NCBI GenBank assembly: GCA_021521415.1
Contig: JAIQDT010000301.1
Coordinates: forward strand, 1,488,001-1,552,000
DNA length: 64,000 nucleotides
Source: Bidens hawaiensis
Lineage: Eukaryota > Streptophyta > Magnoliopsida > Asterales > Asteraceae
Direction: 5' to 3'
The position numbers and the translations under genes were made by a program. Below, piece after piece: positions 55,890-64,000 of the stretch; positions within the stretch are counted from its first letter, which is position 1, and each line of letters opens with the position of its first letter. The notes below the pieces were generated by a model that worked only from the letters and a program-made list of their open reading frames with translations, was not told where the DNA came from and ran no database searches.

Positions 55890-56890
55890 TAAGCAGGTTG
55901 AAAGTTATATTTTTCTTCGATTTTATTCTCTATATGTTGTTTGTGCATATTGTCCCTAGAGTTTATTTTTAAAATACAGGGTGAGGAAATATGTGTTGTC
56001 CTTCAAACACATATAAATGACGTCATGTCGTGTCGATACTCTAAACCGCGTTCTGCTGCTAATTCAGGTCCTATTAATGGTGATATTTCTAGTACTAGTA
56101 ATTCAAGACCTCCCAATGTGGATGCTGGTAAGATACGAGAACATTATTTGTTAAATGCTCTTAAAGAATCTCAAGAAACTGCAAAGCAAGTAAGTAATTC
56201 TGTTTGTTTTCTTTACCTGTTCGACCAGTTAGAGATAGAGTATAGAACATAACACAATCGACCCGCTTATTATGAAAAATGGTCTTATTTTTCACTATGC
56301 TGATGCAGTTATCAGAAGAATTATATGAGAAAGAGAGAAAAGATATTATTATGCAAAAAGAAGTGAAGACATTGAAAGACACGTTAAATTCAGAAAGGCA
56401 AAACTCGGAAGAATTATCATCCAAAATTAATGAACTTACAACTTTATGTGAAGAGAAAGAATCTGCTCTTTAGGTAGCAAATTTTTACATTAAAACTAGC
56501 ATTTTAACGAGATTTATTACTGTTATTTATTAATTACTTGTCTTTTAGGTTGCACTGGTCGATAAACAGGACACGGAAGGACACGGAAGCTAGACTTTCA
56601 CAGCTTAGTATAGTAAAAATGGAGAACAATACCAAAAAAGAATTAATTGAAACAACTAATCAGGTCTGTAAATGATATTTATAAAGTTGATGCTATTTAT
56701 TTCTTATGTTTTTAAATTAATTTGTTAATAGGTTTTACAAAACATCCAAGATCAACTTAGAACCCTTAGCTCAGAGTTGCATGCAGGAGGGCAATAGAGG
56801 GGATGACGAAGGCTGCAGTACAATACAATGGTAATGCTGTGTGGTGAATATCGTCGTTATGAAATCAGTCTTTTATTCATGAATGCAACA

Positions 56891-57070
56891 TGTATAGAAA
56901 ACTATGGCAAGAGATATTTCAGTATTTTTATTAATTGATATTTTCTGGTTCATGGAACCGATTACATATATAGAGAAAGATAAACAAGGCTATGATCCTA
57001 TAATTAAAGATAGGATCATCACAAAGGAAGAAAGAGATAATTAACAAAAATAAAAGATATATTCTATATC
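56891..57070 (-). repeat. Probable 3' LTR of a Copia fragment
   Basis: Begins TGTATAGAAAAC and ends near TATTCTATATC, with matching inverted ends TATAGAA/TTCTATA. It is followed on the minus strand's upstream side by a GGGGGG purine tract (57069-57080). KCBP 3' homology stops exactly where it starts. The other LTR is outside the window, so the length (about 180 bp) is tentative. Confidence 0.6.
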
Positions 57071-57075
57071 CCCCC

Positions 57076-58217
57076 TCAAGATGAAGCATGTAAATTGATC
57101 ATGCTAATCTTGCCAAGTAGAAAATCGAGTTGTTGTCTTGAAAGGCCCTTGGTCAACAGGTCGGCAATTTGCATCTTACTGCTTATATTCATCGGGATAA
57201 TCTCCTTTGACTCTACGCGTTCACGAACAAAAAAACAGTCCATTTCAACGTGTTTCGTTCTCTCGTGATAAACATGATTGTTGGCTATATGACGAGTCGC
57301 TTGATTATCACATAACAAGGGGGTAGGCGAGGTAGTATGAACCCGTAATTCATTGAGCAACCAACGTACCCAAATAACCTCGCTCACAGTAGTAGCCATA
57401 GCACGGTATTCTGCTTCGGCTGAAGAACGAGAGACAACGGATTGCTTCTTAGTTCTCCATGAGATAGGCGTACCTCCAAGTAAGAGGAAGTACCCGGTCC
57501 ATGATCTTCTTGTATATGGGCACCCTAACCAATCAAAGTCGCAATAAGCAGATAACGTTGGATCTTCCGTACGCGAAAGAAGAATACCTTGCCCCTGGGT
57601 GGCCTTCAAATAACCGAGAACACGATTAACTGCTTCCAAATGATTACTTCTCGGGTCCGTGACAAACTGACTCAGAATGTTAACAGAGTACGTGATGTCT
57701 GGTCGAGTTGCTTGTAAATATAAAAGTCGCCCTATCAGACGACGGTACTGGCTAGCATCAACCCGATCATTTTCTTCTCCTTTGTCCACCTTTAACCCTT
57801 GTTCAATCGGAGTCGAACTGGGTTTGCACCCCAACTTTCCACTATCCTCTAAAATGTCCAACGTGTATTTCCGTTGACTAAGGACTAAGCCTTCTTTGGT
57901 TCTAGCAACTTCTATCCCGAGAAAATATTTTAGAACCCCGAGATCCTTAATGCTGAAATTCTTATCAAGCTTCTTCTTAACTTCTTCAATCTTGGCTAGA
58001 CAATTTCCCGTTATGATAACGTCATCCACATAGATTAGAATGACTATCATGACATCCTTGGCCTCGAAAATGAACAATGAGTGGTCTGCTTTGGATTGTT
58101 TGAAGCTCAAACTCAAAAGAAAAGTGGTGAACTTTTGATACCAATTCCTTGAAGCTTGTTTCAACCCATATAATGACTTTCTCAGACGTCAAACACGCGT
58201 CTCATTTCATTGGTGAA
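57076..58217 (-). pseudogene. Copia reverse transcriptase/RNase H fragment
   Basis: Shows the RT block LYGLKQASRNWYQKF, catalytic LIYVDDVIITG, and RNase H (FDWLGCPYTRRSWTGYF, SAEAEYRAMA, KHVEMDCFFVRERV), ending in GKISMINLHASS. A TGA stands a few codons before LYGLKQAS. At 58217 it is cut by the LTR of the Gypsy element. The rest of pol presumably lies beyond that insertion, outside the window. A different Copia group from the Sirevirus-like element. Confidence 0.88.
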
Positions 58218-60715
58218 TGTCACACCCTCAAAATCCACTAACGGAGTTTTACCATCAGAGGGTGTGAACTAACAGGATCGGAATCATTAGTTATAATCAA
58301 ACACCATAAGTAAAGTTTTCAAACCACGAAACATTTAAGTGTAAATAAGTGCGGAAGCGTAAATTCATAAACCAAGTGTTGCGTCACGCAGGACGACTTA
58401 AAACCCAATTAATAACAGTTTAAAAACAAGTTTGCAAAAACGATAGAGTTCAATGTAATGCATGTTCCTATACCACGCGCCCGCCTCGGCTACCTGAGAA
58501 TAACATACTAAAAGTGTCAACACGGGGTTGGTGAGTTCACAAGTTTATATAAATAAAGCGTTTGCGTTTACTTTTTACGTTTGCGTTACCAGATAATGTT
58601 AAATTAATTATATATCATAGGTAGCTAACCTATAAAACAAGTATTACTAAGTGTTCGACACCGAAGCTGACTGTTTATCAATTGCCTTGCCACCATGTCT
58701 ACCACGACCATGGAAAATGTGTTAGCCAAGATTACACCCACTCGACCTCCAGTCGAGTTTAGAGTTGGGTGGGGTTTGTCAAACCCAGTAGTACTACTCA
58801 ACAATGACTCGCTATTATACAAATACTGATGTTATGAAGGACTTTAGTTGGTTCGTTTGCCACTTAGCCTTTACAAGTGATATATAACTAATAACAAAAT
58901 CTACAGCGTTTTGGAGTATGTTATCTCCCCCAAGTAAAAAGCATTTAAAAGAGTAAAAGGGGAACGTGAAACTCACTGGTTGCGAAGAATTCAAAAACAA
59001 GTCAACCAAGAGATGCGCGTCACAGAAAATCCTCACTAGCGTTCTAAAACAAGAATGAGATTTTCTAAGTGTTGGAACTATTATTGAGTCTCTAGACTCG
59101 GCACATAATACCTATGCATGAGATACGTTTCGTGTTTCGTTTGTGAATTGTGTGTGACTCAACAAACACATTGGTGATACGTTACATGTGTGAACAACTA
59201 CTTACGTGTCAAGTATTAATATTGTACATTACTAGCAATTATTCCCCACAAGGGCAATTTAGTCAAAATCACGGCAATTATCTAACAACAAGTACGTTTC
59301 ATGTAATTTCGTATAGTTCAGCAGCTAGTTTTATCAAGACAGATTTCTACTTGAAAGATTACTCTATTCAGCAGATCACAACATATCAATTAATTCACCA
59401 AAAATCGTCACAAAAGCACACATGAGTTAGGTTTCCAGAAATATTTTTATTATATTTTTATTCCATATAGTTTTCTCACAAAGACCAAAACATTACAGTA
59501 AACTCACAGCAGTCAAAATCATGCGCAACAGAATGATATTTGTTATTCTCGTTAAATGGTAATTTCAATTAATGCAAGAACAATTGGGTTAGGTTCTTAA
59601 CTCAACATGTTAACTTCCAGAAGTGGAACCAACCCATTTGGTCTTGTAGTTTATGAGATATGATAATTTCAAAAAAGCCTAACAGCAGACCTCACAATTC
59701 AGACTTGCACTTCAGTTTTGTAAAATAATAAAAGTTAACTTTTACACTTCCAAAAATTACAAACTTGGACTTTATAGAAACTAGACTCAACCTAGTACAC
59801 TGTAGTGTTAATAATTTCGACCAATTACCACATTAACATTCAATTACAGTCGTCTAAACATAAACTTAACAATCTGTCTAGTACCAGTTTACATCAAAAC
59901 TCAACATAACAACAATCTATGAACCACCATGCATATAACACTCTAGACACAATATTTACCAACCATGCATATCAATCTCACATTACACACATAGTAGGGT
60001 TTTTCTTGAAAGTTTAAAATCAAAGAACAATGATTAACAAACAACAATAACACAACAAGTTATCAATTTCATTAGCAAATCATCATCAAGCATATAATCA
60101 AACCCTAACTCATCTAAATCATCAATTTCGTGAATTAGGGTTTTGATTAACCCATTCAATATCAAAATTAAACATATGGAATGCATAGAGTAGTTGTTAA
60201 TACCTTCCTAGCACCTTAATTCTTCAACCAAAAGCTTGAAAATCCTTGTGTGTATGTGTGTGTAGTGTGACGGCAGCCAAGAAGAGAGGGAGGGGGGGGG
60301 GGGGGGGGCGATCGGGTTTGGGAGGGAGAGAGGATGTTAGGGTTTTTGTTATTAATTAATAATAATTATATTACACAATGGCCCCTCAACTTTTAGTTAT
60401 TACTTTTCTAGCATAAAATAGCTTTTTGCATCTTGAGTTAATGTTCTACTCAATATTATCAAATAACACATAAGCCTAACATATAATTATCAATTACTTA
60501 TTGTTTTGATGTTTGTCGTTTGTTCACTAATGGTTTGAGTCAACTCGTTTGCGTTTCGGTGCAATCCCGAAAGACTACATGTGTAGTGATTGTCAAGCGT
60601 CATTTAAAACCCTAGTTTAAATGAAATGAGATGTGCGTTATAGTTCTAGTGATCTTAAGTTTGAATTGACGGAGTTTGGATTAACGGAGTTAACCTGAAA
60701 TTGACGAGTGTCACA
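58218..60715 (-). repeat. 3' LTR (2.5 kb) of a chromodomain-type Gypsy element
   Basis: On the plus strand it starts TGTCACACCCTC and ends GACGAGTGTCACA, so the minus strand has TGTGACA at both ends. It sits between the Copia fragment and the Gypsy coding region and contains no gene; the open frames inside are short. It includes G17 at 60292-60308. The target duplication cannot be checked because the other end is outside. Confidence 0.8.
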
Positions 60716-60848
60716 TCATTCCCATGTTGAAAGAATTTTCTTCCCGAAAATTTGAGTCAAGTCGCGATGGGTGTCTGAAAAGGCAAGAAAATTTTTCACT
60801 TTGTCATATCATCCCCTAGTAGAAAGAAATTTCGTCCCGAAATTTAAT
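60716..60848 (-). other. Polypurine region with a duplicated TTTCGGGA...GAAA motif
   Basis: The minus strand carries AATTTCGGGACGAAATTTCT and then, about 90 bp on, ATTTTCGGGAAGAAAATTCT before the LTR. This TTCGGGACGAAATTTC signature is common just upstream of the LTR in Tekay/Del Gypsy elements; here it is present twice. Confidence 0.6.
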
Positions 60849-62299
60849 TCATACATCTGGTGATTTCTGACGGTTTGACGGCTTTCGCGGTTTTTGATGT
60901 TTGATCAACCCTTCAAAAAGGTGAGGATACTTTTTCATCATTTGGTCCTCGCGTTCCCACGTGAACTCCGGTCCACGTCTCGAGTTCCAACGAACCTTAA
61001 CGATTGGAATTTTGCTGTGCTTGAGTGTTTTGGTTTCCCAATCCAAACTTCGACTGGTTCTTCGATGAAGCGTAGCTGTTCATCAACTTGCAACTCGTCC
61101 AAAGGGACTGCTTGGGTTTCATCGGAAAGGCATTTCTTCAAATTGGATACATGGAATACATTGTGTACGCTACAGAGTTCCGTTGGTAGATCCAGTCGGT
61201 ACGCCACCGGACTAATGCGCTCAGTTATCCGGTAGGGGCCAACGTATCGTGGATTGAGTTTGTTTCGCTTTCCGAAGAGAACCACACCTTTCCAAGGTGA
61301 GAATTTGAGTAATACTTGGTCGTTCACTTGAAATTCAAGAGGCTTTCGGCGCTTGTCGGCGTAACTCTTTTGGCGATCTCGTGCTGCTGCCATACGGTTG
61401 CGGATTTGAACAATCTTTTCAGAGGTTTCAAGTACTAATTCTGGGCTAGTGATTTGGCTATCACCCACCTCTGCCCAGCAGAGAGGTGATCGACACTTCC
61501 ATCCGTACAACGCTTCAAACGGCGCTGCTTTAATGCTTGCGTGGTAGCTGGTATTATACAAAAACTCTACCAAAGGCAAGTGAGGTTCCCAACTTTTTCC
61601 GAAATCCAACACGCATGCACGCAACATGTCCTTCAAGGTCTGAATGGTGCGCTCACTTTGCCCATCCGTCTGAGGATGGTATGCTGTGCTCATATCAAGG
61701 CGGGTGCCTAGTGCACTCTGTAGTGACTTCCAAAAGTGCGAAGTGAAACGGGAATCTCGATCAGATATGATTGAGACAGGCACTCCGTGTTTAGACACTA
61801 CTTCTTTCATATAGATGCGAGTCAGTCTTTCCATTTTGTCCGATTCCTTGATTGCTAAGAAGTGTGCAGACTTAGTCAACCGGTCAACGATCACCCAGAT
61901 GGTATCGCATCCCGTCGGTGTTTTGGGTAATCCCGTGATGAAATCCATGGAAATGTGCTCCCATTTCCACGTTAGAAGTTCCGGTTGCTGTAGCAGACCA
62001 GATGGTTTCTGATATTCTATTTTGACTCTTGCACAAGTCAAGCATTTGCTCACGTAGGTGGCAATGTCGGCTTTCATGTTTGGCCACCAGTAAAGTGCTT
62101 TCTGATCATGGTACATTTTATCTGAGCCAGGGTGAATGGAATATCGGGACTTGTGTGCTTCGTCCATCACTAGAGTTCTCAACTCTCCGTATCGAGGGAC
62201 CCAAATCCGGTTTTCGAAATATCGGACCCCATCCGATTTGGTTTTAAGTTGCTTGTTCATGCCTCGCATGAATTCTGATGGGAGATTATCGTCTTTCAA
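60849..62299 (-). pseudogene. Gypsy integrase with chromodomain-like C terminus, frameshifted
   Basis: The zinc-binding start ([15 protein letters not shown] ... KCLTCARVK) is followed by core residues [28 protein letters not shown] and [19 protein letters not shown], then [25 protein letters not shown] shift near 61010 moves the C-terminal [17 protein letters not shown], part of a chromodomain-like tail, into another frame (60849-61046). Chromodomain integrases direct insertion to heterochromatin in this lineage. In the same frame as the upstream reverse transcriptase except for the TGA at 62363. Confidence 0.9.
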
Positions 62300-62362
62300 G
62301 GCTTCGAGTTGCGCATCGCGAATCTGATCGGGTAAGTTGGCGTGGATCGTGAGTTGTAATGC

Positions 62363-63469
62363 TCACACTTGTCTAGGTTTATCGGTTTCTTTTCTGCTGA
62401 GAGCATCGGCCACTACATTGGCTTTGCCAGGGTGGTACTTGATGGCACAATCATAATCATTAAGCAGCTCGACCCAATGACGTTGTCGCATGTTCAGCTC
62501 CTTCTGATTGTAGATATGTTGGAGACTCTTGTGGTCGGTGTAAATGGTAAACTTGGTACCGTACAAGTAATGCCTCCATATCTTAAGAGCAAACACCACA
62601 GCTCCGAGTTCCAAGTCATGGGTCGTGTAGTTCTTCTCGTGAATCCGTAGTTGTCGAGAGGCATAGGCTATAACTTTCTCGAGTTGCATCAGCACGCAAC
62701 CGAGACCTTGTATCGATGCGTCACAATGTACCTCAAAATTTCCTGTTCCCTCGGGAAGGGCTAGGATAGGGGCGCTACAGAGTTTGGTTTTCAACAGTTG
62801 GAAAGCGGATTCTTGCGCGTCACCCCAATTGTACTTAGTACCCTTGTGAGTCGAAGCGGTGAGGGGTTGAGCAATCTTTGAAAATCCCTCGATGAAACGT
62901 CGGTAGTAGCCAGCCAGTCCTAGGAATTGTCGCACCTCAGTCGGAGTCTTAGGTGCTTCCCAGTTTTTGATGGCCTCTACTTTTCCGGGATCGACGTGGA
63001 TACCATTCTCATTGATCACATGTCCTAAGAAGTGAACCTCGCGAAGCCTAAATTCGCATTTCGAGAGTTTAGCGTACAGTTGTTCCTTCTTCAGCATTTC
63101 CAGGATTAACCTCAAGTGTTCTTTGTTGTCAGTCTTGTCCTTGGAGTAGACGAGGATATCATCAATGAAAACAATCACAAACTTGTCGAGGTACGCCTTG
63201 CATACTCGGTTCATGAGATCCATAAATACGGCTGGTGCGTTGGTTAAGCCAAAAGGCATAACCGAAAACTCGTAGTGACCGTACCAAGTTCTGAAGGCCG
63301 TCTTTGAAATATCCTCTTCGCGCACTCTTAATTGATGGTAACCAGATCTCAGATCGATCTTCGAGTAGTAACTCGATCCTTGAAGCTGGTCGAACAGATC
63401 ATCAATTCGGGGTAAGGGATAATGGTTCTTGATCGTCACCTTGTTCAGCTCTCGGTAGTCGATGCACAT
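62363..63469 (-). pseudogene. Gypsy reverse transcriptase and RNase H
   Basis: Motifs in order: [53 protein letters not shown], the catalytic [10 protein letters not shown] and [13 protein letters not shown]. RNase H follows ([42 protein letters not shown]). It stops at TGA 62363-62365 in frame with integrase. The Met at 63469 is internal; the domain begins before the stop at 63515. Confidence 0.92.
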
Positions 63470-63514
63470 GCGAAAAGTCCCATCCTTCTTTCGGACAAAG
63501 AAGACAGGGGCTCC

Positions 63515-64000
63515 CTATGGTGATGAGCTAGGTCGGATAAAACCTTTATCCAACAAATCTTGCAATTGAGTGGACAACTCCTGAAGCTCTGCCGGTGCGA
63601 GCCGATACGGGGCTCGTGCTATGGGTGCAGCACCGGGGGTCAATTCGATTTGGAACTCGACTTGTCGAATAGGAGGGAGTCCAGGCAAATCCTCCGGGAA
63701 GACTTCCGGAAAATCTCGCACAATCGGTATGTCTTCGATTCGCTTCTCCTCCGCTGGTTTCTCGACAATATGGGCTAAAATTGCTGGATGACCCTTTCGT
63801 AGATATTTCTGCGCCTTCATGAGGGTGATGACGCTGGTGGTCATGCCGCTCTTCTCGCCCTGGATCAAATGATCTCGCCGGAAGGGGTAGTGATGTGGAC
63901 TATCTTGTCGTGACATATAATCTCCGCTCGGTTCTCGGATAGCCAGTCCTTGCCGACAACGACATCGAAACTACCAAGTGTAAAAGGTATGAGGTCGATA
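63515..64000 (-). pseudogene. Gypsy protease end and start of reverse transcriptase, broken and cut by the window edge
   Basis: The frame to 63916 contains VRDFPEVFPEDLPGLPP and APYRLAPAELQELSTQLQDL, the classic linker and first RT motif. It ends in TAG (63515-63517) where the family has tryptophan (RPSSSP then stop then GAPVFF). The protease part (VVVGKDWLSE) is in another frame after a shift near 63866 and continues beyond the window. Confidence 0.88.

Larger units (their letters stand above)
52203..56889 (+). pseudogene. Second KCBP copy: MyTH4-FERM part kept, motor deleted
   Basis: Exon-by-exon homologue of 27463-34340. Pieces: first exon 52203-52321; alternative first exon 52544-52647; then 52719-52791, 52881-53012, 53078-53316, 53383-53792 (exons 5 and 6 fused, no intron), 53879-54039, 54126-54241, 54324-54426, 54509-54661, 54775 to about 55895 (interrupted), 55980-56189, 56309-56473, 56549-56663, 56732 to about 56786. 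Breaks: TGA 52950-52952 (CGA in the other copy), a 972-bp transposon in exon 11, TAG 56471-56473 (CAG in the other copy), and a 10-bp tandem duplication in exon 14 (GGACACGGAA). It then jumps from exon 15 to remnants of exon 23 and the 3' region (56789-56889). All motor exons are gone. MyTH4 and FERM remain long open stretches, so transcripts may still exist. Confidence 0.92.

Noticed and set aside
59150..59425. ORF of 91 codons in the Gypsy LTR
   Set aside because: AT-rich LTR sequence, no homology, no conservation evidence.

Overview
This is a plant nuclear DNA window, AT-rich and dominated by transposable elements. It is probably from a eudicot of the daisy family (Asteraceae). That placement is an inference from the style of the retrotransposon proteins and repeats, and the sequence alone does not prove it. 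Only one intact host gene is visible: a 23-exon, plus-strand gene (27463-34340) for a kinesin-like calmodulin-binding protein (KCBP/ZWICHEL type: MyTH4, FERM, coiled coil, C-terminal kinesin motor, calmodulin-binding helix). A second copy in the same orientation (52203-56889) is a decayed tandem duplicate that has lost the whole motor region.

Layout. 1-11740 is a mosaic of DNA transposons: a hairpin MITE split by a hAT MITE; a long-inverted-repeat element with an internal minisatellite; a PIF/Harbinger-type element with an internally duplicated Myb/NAM-associated ORF1-like pseudogene but no transposase; a long-TIR element with a triplicated GC-rich core; and a hAT-like element. 11741-25522 is a second copy of the minisatellite element in inverse orientation, split by a 12.4 kb minus-strand Sirevirus-like Copia element (12585-25029; LTRs about 99% identical). 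25523-37667 holds KCBP and repeats. 37668-51285 is a complete 13.6 kb Tat-lineage Gypsy element with a perfect 5-bp target duplication. Its sense strand carries a decayed gag-pol. Its opposite strand carries two tandem four-exon genes, each behind the same palindrome-plus-TATA promoter motif. 51286-56889 holds a Harbinger MITE and the KCBP pseudogene. That pseudogene was hit in exon 11 by a Harbinger-like element that itself carries a tRNA-derived SINE. 56891-64000 is a Copia fragment split by a chromodomain-type Gypsy element whose 2.5 kb LTR and decayed pol fill the end of the window.

The two observations I consider most unusual are (i) the duplicated, spliced antisense gene of the Tat element with its shared promoter motif, and (ii) the family of TTCGCC/GGCGAA palindromes placed in the LTRs, the leader and the post-pol spacer of the Sirevirus-like element. 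The KCBP pair also offers a natural comparison of intron presence/absence, transposon insertion and C-to-T nonsense decay between paralogues.
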